A stretch of 21,636 nt of DNA from Desulfobacteraceae bacterium (GCA_003599475.1 QZKK01000267.1:1-21636), one strand, 5' to 3'; numbered from the stretch's first letter, positions 8,084 through 16,327 are shown. Translations and numbers: made by a program. The notes: a model not told the origin generated them from the letters alone.

Positions 8084-9406
8084 CTAATGCAATTTCAGTT
8101 TGGGGCGGACGCGGCGGAGAAGGAAGTCGACGATCGAAATGCGGATTACCCAGCGGAGGCCGTGCAGCGTTTTCAGGTGCAGTTTGTACAGGGAAATATA
8201 GGCGATGCGTGCCAGCCAGCCTTCGATGATGAGGCGGTTGTTTTTGCCCAGCAGGCCGCCCATCAGGCTGCCGCTGGCGTCGTAGAAACTCAGGTTGACC
8301 AGCGAACCCCTGTCGCTGTACCGGTATTCCGGCAACGGCTTGCCGTTTAAACGGGCCTGCATCGTTTTCACCAGTAGCTTGGCCTGTTGGTGCGCGGCCT
8401 GGGCGCGCGGCGGCACCTGTTTGCCGTTCATGGCGCAGGCGGCGCAATCGCCGAACGCGAAAATATTCTCGTCGCAGGTGGTTTGCAGCGTTTTATACAC
8501 CACCAGCTGGTTCTTGCGGTTGGTTTCCAACCCGTCGAGATTCCGCAGCCAGTCCGGGCTTTTGATGCCGGCAGCCCAGACCTTGATTTCGGCCGGAATA
8601 AAAAGCCCGCTTTTGGTCCGGAAACCCTCGGGAACGACTTCGCTGACCATTTGCCTCGTATGCACCTTGATGCCCAACTGCACGAGTGTGTCATGAACTT
8701 TTTCCGAAATGGCTTCGGGGAGGCCGGGCAGCAGGCGGTCCGCGGCTTCGATAATGTCGAACTCGATGCTCTGATCCTTGGGAATCCGGTTAAGGCCGTA
8801 ACGCAGCATTTCGTGCGTGGCCGTATGCAACTCAGCGGCCAGCTCCACGCCGGTGGCGCCGCCTCCGGCAATGGCGATGTTCAGCTGCCCTTTGCGCAAA
8901 GGTTTGGCATGAGTGTTGGCGGAAAGCCAGCGTTCGAGGAAGTAACGCTGGAAATGCCTTGCCTGATCCTGCGAGTCAAGGAACAGGCAGTGTTCCTTGA
9001 CGCCGGGAATACCGAAGTCGTCGGTCTCGCTGCCCACCGCCAGCACCAGCGTGTCAAAGCGGCGGGTGCGGGGCGGAACGATTTCTTCACCCGCGTCGTT
9101 GTAGGTTCCGGCAATCCGGATTTCGCGTTTGCCGCGATTCAGGCCGACCATGCATCCGAGCCTGAAAGTGAAATGATGCTCGGTGGCCTGCGCCATGTAG
9201 CTTAATTCGTCAAAATCGGCGTCCATCGTTCCGGCCGCCACTGCGTGTAAAAGCGGTTTCCAAAGATGCGTCAGGTTCGCATCGATCAGCATAACGTCGG
9301 CCAGTCCGCGCCTGCCAAGTTTGTTACCGAGCAGGGTGGCCAACTCCAGACCGCCTGCTCCGCCACCGACGATGACGATGCGATGCCGATCCTGATTGTT
9401 GGTCAT
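8084..9406 (-). CDS. ndh: Type II NADH:quinone oxidoreductase (NDH-2)
   Basis: 440 residues, the usual length. Single-subunit flavoenzyme that oxidises NADH and reduces quinone at the inner face of the membrane without pumping protons. Visible parts: FAD-binding IVIVGGGAGGLE at about 10-21; second dinucleotide site IAIAGGGATGVELAAELH; the conserved FAFGDCAAC segment; and PRAQAAHQQA, matching the AQxAxQ quinone-site motif. The last 60 residues (LARIAYISLYKL onward) are amphipathic and basic, the usual membrane anchor. The sequence resembles gammaproteobacterial NDH-2 and its GC-rich, CTG-rich codon use contrasts with the AT-rich flanks, so transfer is possible. It is monocistronic. No redox-sensing regulator is adjacent. 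Confidence 0.92.
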   Translation of the reverse strand: MTNNQDRHRIVIVGGGAGGLELATLLGNKLGRRGLADVMLIDANLTHLWKPLLHAVAAGTMDADFDELSYMAQATEHHFTFRLGCMVGLNRGKREIRIAGTYNDAGEEIVPPRTRRFDTLVLAVGSETDDFGIPGVKEHCLFLDSQDQARHFQRYFLERWLSANTHAKPLRKGQLNIAIAGGGATGVELAAELHTATHEMLRYGLNRIPKDQSIEFDIIEAADRLLPGLPEAISEKVHDTLVQLGIKVHTRQMVSEVVPEGFRTKSGLFIPAEIKVWAAGIKSPDWLRNLDGLETNRKNQLVVYKTLQTTCDENIFAFGDCAACAMNGKQVPPRAQAAHQQAKLLVKTMQARLNGKPLPEYRYSDRGSLVNLSFYDASGSLMGGLLGKNNRLIIEGWLARIAYISLYKLHLKTLHGLRWVIRISIVDFLLRRVRPKLKLH

Positions 9407-9654
9407 TTGTTGTCACTTATTGCAAGCATTTATCTTGGCAAAACAAGAGACGGTAATGTGAAACTATTATAGCATACGACGAAGGAAGAAGATTACCAGT
9501 CACATCGGGTTTGAGATAGGCGCTAAAGGGCAATCGAATGATTCGGGTGTGGGAGCAAGTCTCCTGGTCCAATTTTTTAGGATTCCGGCTCCCGTATTCA
9601 ATAGGATAAATTGCGGGGTTTCCTCTACACCTGGCTCCGCGTTTGATGAAGATC

Positions 9655-9692
9655 AAAAAATGCCCCCCGGCATTCGAATTACTGCCGGGGGG
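9655..9692 (-). terminator. Intrinsic terminator of the PRC-barrel gene
   Basis: On the minus strand CCCCCCGGCA pairs with TGCCGGGGGG (9692-9683 and 9672-9663, perfect 10 bp, 10-base loop), followed by CATTTTTTG (the T run is the complement of 9655-9660). It lies about 30 bases after the stop of the PRC-barrel gene. Confidence 0.88.
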
Positions 9693-9721
9693 AGGACTGG
9701 CTAACCTTGAAAATGATGAGA

Positions 9722-10210
9722 CTATGTTTTGGGGGTTGTTTCCGGCTGCTGGGTTCCGGGGGACGGTTCAGTGCTCGGCTGTGCCCCAGGGGCTGTTTCC
9801 GCACCCGGAAGTTGCGTGCCGGGCGTTGTATCCATTCCCGGCTGCGCTCCCGCTGCCCCTTCTTCGCCGTAATAACTGCGCACGTTTTCCTGATACCCCG
9901 GAGAAAAGAATTCATCCCAGCTATCGGACTTGAAGCTCGGTGCCTGATCGAGCTTTTCCTTTTCCAGGTTTACGACCAGCTTGTCATCCTGGAAGCTTGC
10001 CTGGGCCGTAGACCAGGGAATCGGGATGAGGTCTTCCCCAACACCAAGAACACCGCCTTTGGAAATGATCAGGTGACTGATTTCTCCGTTACTGCTGACA
10101 ATCAGATCTTCGACCTGACCCAGTTCCTCGCCCTGAGCATTGACGATACTCTTGTCCAGAATCTCGCTGGCCTTGGCTCCTGAGCGCATACTCATGGTTT
10201 GATCTTTCAT
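9722..10210 (-). CDS. PRC-barrel domain protein with Pro/Thr-rich tail
   Basis: 162 residues. The N-terminal half is a PRC barrel: SEILDKSIVNAQGEELGQVEDLIV, an ISHLIISKGGVLGVGEDLIPIPW core, and a strand FQDDKLVVNL. Residues from about 115 onward are low complexity, rich in Gly, Pro, Thr and Gln (PGTQLPGAE, PSPGTQQPE), with three near-repeats of the A/S-PGTQ/AQP type. PRC barrels occur in RNA-processing, photosynthetic and stress proteins; no signal peptide is seen, so it is probably cytoplasmic. The start ATG 10210 has GAAATG context with a moderate ribosome site. Single gene with its own terminator. Function unknown. Confidence 0.85.
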   Translation of the reverse strand: MKDQTMSMRSGAKASEILDKSIVNAQGEELGQVEDLIVSSNGEISHLIISKGGVLGVGEDLIPIPWSTAQASFQDDKLVVNLEKEKLDQAPSFKSDSWDEFFSPGYQENVRSYYGEEGAAGAQPGMDTTPGTQLPGAETAPGAQPSTEPSPGTQQPETTPKT

Positions 10211-10780
10211 TTCAGGAACCGCTTCCTGGCTTGGCTGGCTTCCGGGAATAAAATATTAATGCAATGCTTCATTTACGATGGGCAATAACGCTTATTGCCC
10301 TATAGGTAGAATCAAGGGTTTTTATGTAGATTTACTGGTAGGTATGCCTTTCATCATTGACCGATTCCAGATTTGCTCCAGAAATCATACTTCCTTTGCA
10401 GCCCAGCGATGGGCCAAGGTCTTCAATATCGGCCTTTCCTATCATCCATTTCAAGCTGCGTATTTTTTCATTTCAATCCGGAAAACCCTGATTTTGTTTT
10501 ACGATATATCTTAATTTGGTTGGTGGAACGATATCTTCGTTCGCGGACGTTGAAAAGCCAAATCTGTTGTGTCCTTTGTCGCCTTTTTCCAAAATGGTTT
10601 CCTAATTGAATCTGTACCCCGATCGATTACCAATCACCCGAAACCTGTTTTTTTTCAGTCATCTGGTAACTTACTGATTTCAGACGCAAATCGAAGGATC
10701 GATAGTGTACTGTGGGTGAACTATAACGATACTTTATCTTGATATCTATGAAGCAGAAAACGTAAGAGCCGCAACTGATG
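10211..10780. other. 570-base stretch without a recognisable gene
   Basis: AT-rich compared with its neighbours. The only structured element seen is the inverted repeat at 10280-10300. Short open frames on the plus strand (10278-10514, 10373-10609) have no ribosome site or protein-like composition. The region between two minus-strand genes should hold the promoter of the PRC-barrel gene, but no clear pair of hexamers is visible. Confidence 0.45.
10280..10300. repeat. Perfect inverted repeat upstream of the PRC-barrel gene
   Basis: GGGCAATAA and TTATTGCCC, nine base pairs around a three-base centre, lie about 70 bases upstream of the PRC-barrel start. The tight symmetry fits a dimeric repressor operator, or a hairpin in the leader RNA. 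No T run follows on either strand. Confidence 0.6.
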
Positions 10781-11356
10781 TCACCGCTGCACGAACGATT
10801 CGCAGTAGCTGTGTTCCCGGCAGGGGAAGCACAGCGGTTCCCGGTCCGAGGAGAAAGCCTCCCCGCAGCGCGGACACACCCGGATGGTGGACTTTTTCAC
10901 CCGCTTGTAATGATCGATCACCCGAATTCGCCGGCTGGAAAGAGTGGAGCGTCCGGCGGCCAGAATCGATCGGGTGACCACCTCCAGCGGGAGCTCCTTT
11001 TTGGGCCTCAATTTCATGATCCAGTCATGAAGATCCGGAAATTCGACGGTTTTTTTTGCATCCACCCAGACACGCACACCGCTAAGCTCCCGCCGGTCGT
11101 ATAGGCTCAACGCATATTTGTCCCAATCGAGAATTTTCAGCCAGCCGTTGCCGATGGTGCAGGGAGTCAAAAGCTGAACGGCATCCGGAAGACAGTGGCG
11201 GGTTTCCACGATGGCATCGGCTTCGACGGATGGATCCATCTGTTCTTTCGCCCAGTCCACCATGAAGCCTCCCAGGATCACCCCCGGCGCCTTCCAGCCG
11301 TGAAAGGCTTCGATTTTTTCCAAAAATACTTCTGTAGACATCCCGCAAATGGTCAT
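10781..11356 (-). CDS. FmdE-like protein with C-terminal zinc ribbon
   Basis: 191 residues from ATG 11356; a GTG nine bases earlier gives four more codons, but GGAAGGG has better spacing to the ATG. The N-terminal 130 residues match the FmdE (formylmethanofuran dehydrogenase subunit E) family: FHGWKAPGVILGGFMVDWA with the usual histidine replaced partly by Trp, the VETRHCLPDAVQLLTPCTIGNG cysteine segment and LKILDWDKYALSLYD. The C-terminus is a zinc ribbon, CPRCGEAF and LCFPCREHSYC. Such proteins are common in sulfate reducers and syntrophs without the methanogenic enzyme, in which they are thought to accompany molybdenum/tungsten enzymes. It diverges from a TorD-type chaperone, which fits a molybdoenzyme context. 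Confidence 0.82.
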   Translation of the reverse strand: MTICGMSTEVFLEKIEAFHGWKAPGVILGGFMVDWAKEQMDPSVEADAIVETRHCLPDAVQLLTPCTIGNGWLKILDWDKYALSLYDRRELSGVRVWVDAKKTVEFPDLHDWIMKLRPKKELPLEVVTRSILAAGRSTLSSRRIRVIDHYKRVKKSTIRVCPRCGEAFSSDREPLCFPCREHSYCESFVQR

Positions 11357-11376
11357 CGTGGCCACCCTTCCGTTCT

Positions 11377-11539
11377 TTATATGAAACTACATGAATTTCG
11401 AAATCCGAATATCGAAATCCGAAACAAATTCGAAATGAAAAATCCGAATGACCAAAACCGCTCCAAGTTTCTGATTCGATCAAACTGGCCGCTTCAGCCA
11501 TCCAGAATCCAGCATCCAGCGGCTGGGCTTATATGAAAC
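11377..11539 (+). repeat. Dispersed intergenic repeat, copy A
   Basis: Begins and ends with TTATATGAAAC/CTTATATGAAAC and contains stacked CGAAATCCGAA units, then GATTCGATCAAACTGGCCGC and CCATCCAGAATCCAGCATCC. An inverted copy lies at 21457-21636 and a shortened direct copy at 16266-16327. It occupies the spacer between the FmdE-like gene and the chaperone gene, and so carries both 5' leaders. Confidence 0.8.
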
Positions 11540-11611
11540 ATCGGCATGAGAAATATCGGACTTTTCTTGCATCCCGTTGAAAAATATCACGATTCATGAA
11601 ATAAGCCAATC

Positions 11612-12292
11612 ATGAATGCCTTATCGACGCTTTCAGAGTCCGAAAAGAGCGCACTGTTCGAGGGAATCGCGGCCGGATCGAAACTGTTCTGGGGACCGGA
11701 AACCGTCCACTGCGAAGAGCTGATTCAAAAAGGATTTCTTTCCGAGATCCATGCCGTCAGGCTGTCTCTTGCGGTCGATCCGCCGGACAGCCTGGAAGAA
11801 GTCAACCGGATCATCGCCGGTTTCAGCAGCGGCCGCGATCTCTTCGAGTATCTGGAAACTGCTTACGTGCAGCTTTTTATCAGCAACCGCAAGATCCCTG
11901 TCGTTCCCCTGTATCACTCCTGCTACGAGTATGAGAATGCCCCACTGATGGGGGCGCCTGCGGCCATGATGCAAAAACGCCTCGCCGATGCAGGGTTGTC
12001 TTTGGGTGCCCATATCCATGAACCGCCGGACCATCTGTGCATCGAATTGGAATACCTGTACTTCATGGGGACTGTGGGCGGGTCGGAAGCGAACGGATCC
12101 CGGATGAGCGAAGCCGCCGTTTTTGCACGCCGGATGATGCTGCCCTGGATCTATAAACTGAGAGACCGTCTGGCAGCACACCCCGAATCCCGGTTCTATC
12201 TGCCGGCGATTTCGTTGATCCTCTCGATGCTGCAGCGGATCGGCGGGACTTCAGACGAATCCTCCGAAATCGTAATCGAACACTCCTGTTAA
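11612..12292 (+). CDS. TorD/DmsD-family molybdoenzyme chaperone
   Basis: 226 residues, normal for the all-helical TorD family, which binds the twin-arginine leader of molybdoenzyme catalytic subunits and holds them for cofactor insertion. Family signatures are FEYLETAYVQLFISN, PLYHSCYE, LMGAPAAMM, LSLGAHIHEPPDHLCIELEYLYFM and a C-terminal helix LILSMLQRIGG. The start ATG 11612 lacks a strong ribosome site. No oxidoreductase of the molybdopterin family lies in the window, so its client is outside it or elsewhere; the divergent FmdE-like gene is the only molybdenum-linked neighbour. It is followed by a GC hairpin at 12299-12321. Confidence 0.85.
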   Translation: MNALSTLSESEKSALFEGIAAGSKLFWGPETVHCEELIQKGFLSEIHAVRLSLAVDPPDSLEEVNRIIAGFSSGRDLFEYLETAYVQLFISNRKIPVVPLYHSCYEYENAPLMGAPAAMMQKRLADAGLSLGAHIHEPPDHLCIELEYLYFMGTVGGSEANGSRMSEAAVFARRMMLPWIYKLRDRLAAHPESRFYLPAISLILSMLQRIGGTSDESSEIVIEHSC

Positions 12293-12298
12293 ACGAGA

Positions 12299-12321
12299 GC
12301 ACGGGGGGGCCGGCCCCGTGC
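12299..12321. terminator. GC-rich hairpin between convergent genes
   Basis: GCACGGGG (12299-12306) pairs with CCCCGTGC (12314-12321) around a GGGCCGG loop, 7 bases after the chaperone stop. It lacks a T tract on either strand, so it is either a weak terminator or a 3' stabilising structure serving both the chaperone gene and the dehydrogenase gene ending at 12379. Confidence 0.5.
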
Positions 12322-12378
12322 GCTCCGGGAAACTGAAGGAACGAATGAACCATGACATGGCATCCGGTTCACCGGCCG

Positions 12379-13659
12379 CTACCAGTAAATCATGGCATCT
12401 TCAAAAATCTTTGCGAGCTCCTCGGCACCCACCGGCCGGGGGGACAACTTGATGACCCGATGCTGGGGGAGCGTCCCCTCGACCAGCCTGGGGATGTCTT
12501 CGCGCGTGTAGCCGATTCCGCTGAGCCCGTTCGGCAGATTGAGCTTCTTCATGATCCGGATGATCTGATCGGAGAGGATTTTTCCGGCATCTTCGGGTTT
12601 TGCCCCGGAAATGTCCGCGCCCAGCGCTTCGGCGGCATGGAGATGCTTTTCGGGGCAGGCAGGAGCCGTAAAGCGGAATGCCGCCGGTGCGTTCAGAACC
12701 ACCGCCATGCCGTGTGGAACCATGGGATGATCCTTCGGGTAGTCTTTAGGCCGGTATTCTCTTACCATTCCCGATACCGGATAGGACATCCCATGGGGCA
12801 GGGTAACACCGGCATTGCCGAACCCGATTCCTGCAAAAGAGGCGGCCAGCATCATCATTCCGCGGGCCTCATCGTTTTTCGGATCCTCAACGGCTTTGAT
12901 GAGATTTGTGGAAAGCATCCGCATCGCCTGCAGGGACCAGATGTCGCTGATCGGGTTTGATCCCTGGTAGGCAGGCCTTAGAAGCGGCCGCGCGGGGCGG
13001 GGGCGCCGGTTGTAAGGCATCGCCGTGTAGGATTCGATGGCATGCGTCAGAACATCGAGACCTGTCGAAGCAGCAACCATCGGCGGCATGGTCCTTGTAT
13101 TTTCAGGATCGACAATGCCCAGAGTGGGCTTCAGACGCCTGTGGGCGATACCGGTCTTTGCGTGCATCTTTTCGAAATCGAAAATCGCAACCCCTGTCGT
13201 CTCGCTGCCGGTTCCCGCAGTGGTTGGTACCGCAAAAAGCGGCTTGAGGTTTCCCGGAACAGGAACCCCTTTGCCGATGGGTGGATTGACATAGTCCAGA
13301 AAATCTTCGGGCGGATATGTGGCATAGAGATTTGCCGCCTTGGCCGTATCCATCGTGGAACCGCCGCCGACTGCAACGAACCCGTCGAAGCGGCCGGATG
13401 CCGCAAATTCGATCGCCGCCTTCAGAGAAGTGTCGGTGGGCTCGACGCGAACCTGGTCGAAAAGGGCATACTCGATATGCTCTTTGGAAAGCGACTCCAA
13501 AACCGTTCTCACAGGGGGAAGTCTGCTTAAGTTCGGGTCCGTCAAGACCATCACCCGTTTGATTCCGATATCGGCCAAATCCATTCCAAGCTCCTGGGTC
13601 GTTCCGTGGCCGTACCGGATGTTGGAAGCTGCCATCTCGAATGCGAAATCGTATTCCAT
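12379..13659 (-). CDS. Iron-containing alcohol dehydrogenase, hydroxyacid-oxoacid transhydrogenase (HOT) type
   Basis: 426 residues. The pattern follows the HOT/ADHFE1 branch of group III iron dehydrogenases, which move hydride from 4-hydroxybutyrate or another hydroxyacid to an oxoacid through bound NAD. Seen: NIRYGHGTTQELGMDLADIGI, VLTDPNLSRLP, VRVEPTD, NAD-binding GGGSTMDTAKAANLY, DYVNPPIGKG, VPTTAGTGSETTGVAIFD, then metal-site residues in GLDVLTHAIESYTA, LPHGMSYP and VPHGMA, and PAYQGSNPISDIW. The start ATG 13659 lies behind AAGGAGGAGCAAG. It is 51 bases downstream of the membrane methyltransferase-like gene, possibly in one operon. The substrate is unproven; gamma-hydroxybutyrate or lactate-like compounds fit. 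Confidence 0.9.
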   Translation of the reverse strand: MEYDFAFEMAASNIRYGHGTTQELGMDLADIGIKRVMVLTDPNLSRLPPVRTVLESLSKEHIEYALFDQVRVEPTDTSLKAAIEFAASGRFDGFVAVGGGSTMDTAKAANLYATYPPEDFLDYVNPPIGKGVPVPGNLKPLFAVPTTAGTGSETTGVAIFDFEKMHAKTGIAHRRLKPTLGIVDPENTRTMPPMVAASTGLDVLTHAIESYTAMPYNRRPRPARPLLRPAYQGSNPISDIWSLQAMRMLSTNLIKAVEDPKNDEARGMMMLAASFAGIGFGNAGVTLPHGMSYPVSGMVREYRPKDYPKDHPMVPHGMAVVLNAPAAFRFTAPACPEKHLHAAEALGADISGAKPEDAGKILSDQIIRIMKKLNLPNGLSGIGYTREDIPRLVEGTLPQHRVIKLSPRPVGAEELAKIFEDAMIYW

Positions 13660-13710
13660 CTTGCTCCTCCTTTTTCGGATGATCCATCCGATGATCGTGT
13701 GTTGATATCC

Positions 13711-15525
13711 TCATCGTGCAAATCGTAATATCAGAGAAACGATTAAATAACATCCGGCTCCCAGCACGAGTGCCTGGGTATATCCAAAATCGATGGCGAC
13801 GGCAATCGTCGCCGCCGAGCCCAGCACCGAGCCGGTCCCGTTGATCCCCCACATCCAGGGGATGTGAGGTTCAAGGTGAAGGTTTTTGAGATAGCGCATC
13901 GTCAGAGGAAATGGAAAACCCATTGAAAACCCCAGCGGGATGAGCAGCATTCCGGAAATCACGGCTCGAAATTCAAGAGGCAAGCCGAGGAAACGATGAA
14001 AGAGGATCGGCAGCACTCCGGCGTATAAAAGAAGCACTCCGGCAGCGACGAGAGCGGCGGCGGCACCCCCCTTTGCTGCTCTTTCGGGAGATAAACAGCC
14101 GCTGGCGATGCTTCCCAGGCCTGCCCCTGCAAGAAGGGAAAACAACAGGACGGCCAAGGACATTACGGGTCGGCCGAGAAAGAGCACAAACTTTTGAATG
14201 AGGGATATTTCGGCCATCATGAATCCTATCCCCAGCATTAAAAACACGATCGCGTAAGGAATTGGACTTCTCCCGGGGACACGCCCGTTCCTTAAGCAGC
14301 CTTTTCTCTTATATCCGTTTTTGGAACGAACCAGAAGCGGCGCCGTCATCACAAAAAAGGACGCAACGATAGAGATTACAAACACTGCGGATACCGGTTT
14401 TGGAATTCCTTTTTCGAACTTGTAGAAGAATGGCCTGTTATCGGTGACCGGGCCGATTTCATGGCCTAACTTTTCGGCCTCTCTTTCAAGCCGTTGAAAG
14501 TCGCTCAGGCCGGTTTCCAAGGAGATCAGTGCAGGATTGAGTATTCTCGAGTCTTTGATAAAGGGGAAGTAGGAGGACCGGGGATCGAAACCGAACATGA
14601 AAATCTCTTCAAATCTCGGGACGATTTCTTCTTTTGAAAATGGTGTTTTTTTCAACACGAGTACCGGAAAGAGATCTGAACCGAGAATGTAGATATGCTC
14701 CATGCCGTCTGCTGCGCCCACGCCTCTTTCGCCGAGAGCGGCCAGAGAAAGAGAGAGGAGTCTCAGGATGGAAAGCTCACCGTGCCCGACGACCACCAAT
14801 CGCCCCTCCTCCGTCAGATGATCCAGATAGTCGCCGATGGAATCGGTGGTGAGCAGAAAATTCTCCGTCAAGGCATACCCTTCGCGGCTCCGGCTCGTGT
14901 TTGTGACAGGGAGGCTCAGCAGGATCAGGTCATAGGCCGCTTCCTGACGCTTCAGGAAATTTCTCCCCTCGTCGATGACGATCTCCACACTGTCGAAGCC
15001 GTCGTAGATATCACCGTTATAGAGCGAGTACGCCCGCACCATATCCACGATTTCTTGATTCACCTCGACAGCGGTAATCTTCTTCACTCCCCCCATGAGC
15101 GTCAAAAAAACATCCCGCCCTCCGCCGGGGCCGATGACGAGCGCCGTTTCTTTTTCCGATTCCTTTAAAAAGAAAAACGGGAAATACCCTGGAAACTCGG
15201 TTTTCAGCCGTGCAACGGCCGGGTCCGGCCTGGTTAAATCCCCGTTGAACCTGAACATGGGGGTTCCCGCGGTGCCATCGATATAGATATCCATGGATTC
15301 CGGATTATCGTCGAATGCGACAAGATCTGTCCGACCGAAGGCGCTCCATCGCGTCTCGATGACTTTACCCTGCTTAGGCCCGAAGAGTGCCTGATGGATC
15401 TCCTTTTCCGCGCTCTTTCCGATCTCCATTTCCGGCCGGTAGAAACCGGAGACGGCCGCACCGAAACAGATGGATGAAACAAGAAAGCTGACAATGGATA
15501 TCGCCTTTACGCGGTCGAGTCTCAT
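13711..15525 (-). CDS. Spermidine-synthase-like protein with C-terminal membrane domain
   Basis: 604 residues. An N-terminal TM (about 8-27) is followed by an aminopropyl/methyltransferase-like domain with LVIGPGGGRDVFL (about 128-140), AVEVNQEIVDM with the acidic ribose-binding Glu, IVIDEGRNFL, and a LILLSLP strand. A spacer then leads to about seven TM segments (VSAVFVISIVASFFVM onward to LILRFAR). The catalytic Asp-containing motif of true spermidine synthases is not clear, so polyamine chemistry is doubtful; related multi-domain proteins in anaerobes have unknown roles. Its ATG overlaps the stop of the upstream membrane protein as ATGA, pointing to coupled translation of a two-part system. 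Probably an inner-membrane protein with a large soluble domain. Confidence 0.8.
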   Translation of the reverse strand: MRLDRVKAISIVSFLVSSICFGAAVSGFYRPEMEIGKSAEKEIHQALFGPKQGKVIETRWSAFGRTDLVAFDDNPESMDIYIDGTAGTPMFRFNGDLTRPDPAVARLKTEFPGYFPFFFLKESEKETALVIGPGGGRDVFLTLMGGVKKITAVEVNQEIVDMVRAYSLYNGDIYDGFDSVEIVIDEGRNFLKRQEAAYDLILLSLPVTNTSRSREGYALTENFLLTTDSIGDYLDHLTEEGRLVVVGHGELSILRLLSLSLAALGERGVGAADGMEHIYILGSDLFPVLVLKKTPFSKEEIVPRFEEIFMFGFDPRSSYFPFIKDSRILNPALISLETGLSDFQRLEREAEKLGHEIGPVTDNRPFFYKFEKGIPKPVSAVFVISIVASFFVMTAPLLVRSKNGYKRKGCLRNGRVPGRSPIPYAIVFLMLGIGFMMAEISLIQKFVLFLGRPVMSLAVLLFSLLAGAGLGSIASGCLSPERAAKGGAAAALVAAGVLLLYAGVLPILFHRFLGLPLEFRAVISGMLLIPLGFSMGFPFPLTMRYLKNLHLEPHIPWMWGINGTGSVLGSAATIAVAIDFGYTQALVLGAGCYLIVSLILRFAR

Positions 15526-16154
15526 CGGATTCCGTCGGCTTGTTCATTGATTTCATTGGCGGCCGAAAACAGGAGGCTCGCTACGGATATGACCGTCGCA
15601 AAGAAAAAGACTGCACATGCCGTGCTGAAAACATTCAACGCGATAACGACCCCGGTGCAGCCGGCGGCCGCCCCGGCAAGATCCGAACCATACAATTTCG
15701 AACTCAACGCCGGGAAAAAACGGAAGACCTGCGCCAGAAACATACCCCCGAAAAGAAATGGGATAAAAAAGATGCCGCAGTATAAGAAAATGTCTGCGCC
15801 GGGCGTATTCAGGTCGACTCTGAGAGCGATGATCACGGAAAATGTCATTGTCAACGAACAGAGGCCGGCCAATAATGAAAAAGAGCCGAACGGGGAGCCT
15901 TCATATGGCATGTGCTGCCTGAAAAGATGCACGACGATGCCGCCGGCTCCCAGACCGAACACAGACAAAGAAACAACTGCGAATACATAATGATAGGAAA
16001 GGATAACGGACATGAGCCTGGCGAAGGCGATTTCAAAAGCCAGAAGCCCCGAGGATACAAGAAAGACACCGGCGATCAACGCGGTTGATTGTCTGCCGGA
16101 GACTCGATGTTCCAATTCCGCCATGCACATCGCCTTATGTATTAACAGTCTCAT
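15522..16154 (-). CDS. Multi-pass membrane protein, N-terminal partner of the spermidine-synthase-like protein
   Basis: About 210 residues from ATG 16154, preceded by AGAGGTG at nine bases; a longer frame to 16175 would start inside a repeat element and is rejected. About six TM stretches are visible (STALIAGVFLVSSGLLAFEI, SYHYVFAVVSLSVFGLGAGG, LLAGLCSLTMTFSVII, IFLYCGIFFIPFLFGGMFLA, LAGAAAGCTGVVIAL, ACAVFFFATVISVASLLF). This is the N-terminal half of the membrane domain that in many proteins of this family is fused to the methyltransferase-like part and the second TM half. Here it is encoded separately with a 4-base overlap. Both proteins likely assemble. Confidence 0.75.
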   Translation of the reverse strand: MRLLIHKAMCMAELEHRVSGRQSTALIAGVFLVSSGLLAFEIAFARLMSVILSYHYVFAVVSLSVFGLGAGGIVVHLFRQHMPYEGSPFGSFSLLAGLCSLTMTFSVIIALRVDLNTPGADIFLYCGIFFIPFLFGGMFLAQVFRFFPALSSKLYGSDLAGAAAGCTGVVIALNVFSTACAVFFFATVISVASLLFSAANEINEQADGIR

Positions 16155-16170
16155 AATTGTCCACACCTCT

Positions 16171-16234
16171 GTCATTCCGGCGGAGGCCGGAATCCAGTCT
16201 GTTTTTCTGGATGCCGGATCAGGTCCGGCATGAC
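16171..16234. repeat. Imperfect palindromic intergenic element
   Basis: Left arm 16171-16197 (GTCATTCCGG to AATCCAG) and right arm 16207-16234 (CTGGATGCCGG to CCGGCATGAC) are near-perfect inverted copies around TCTGTTTTT, and each arm folds into its own CCGG stem. It resembles a widespread mobile intergenic palindrome of proteobacteria (MITE/REP-like). It lies just upstream of the membrane protein gene start. Confidence 0.75.
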
Positions 16235-16265
16235 GAAACGATAAGATTATTACGAGAAAGTTAAT

Positions 16266-16327
16266 AACTACATAAAATCCGAATGACCCAAGCCGCTGCA
16301 GGTTTTATTGTCAATCAAACCGGCCGC
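16266..16327 (+). repeat. Dispersed intergenic repeat, copy B (short)
   Basis: Starts ACTACATAAAATCCGAATGACC and ends TCAATCAAACCGGCCGC, matching the inner part of copy A at 11377 in the same orientation with several changes. It follows the palindromic element and precedes the TRAP permease stop, in a 160-base spacer that holds no gene. Confidence 0.65.

Noticed and set aside
8387..9205. 272-codon plus-strand frame
   Set aside because: Antisense shadow of the NDH-2 gene, produced by its GC-rich codons.
13103..13852. 249-codon minus-strand frame
   Set aside because: Shifted-frame shadow covering parts of the HOT-like gene and the gene before it; no domain and no ribosome site.
16155..16175. 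Longer start (ATG 16175) for the membrane protein
   Set aside because: It begins inside the palindromic repeat; ATG 16154 has AGAGGTG at suitable spacing.
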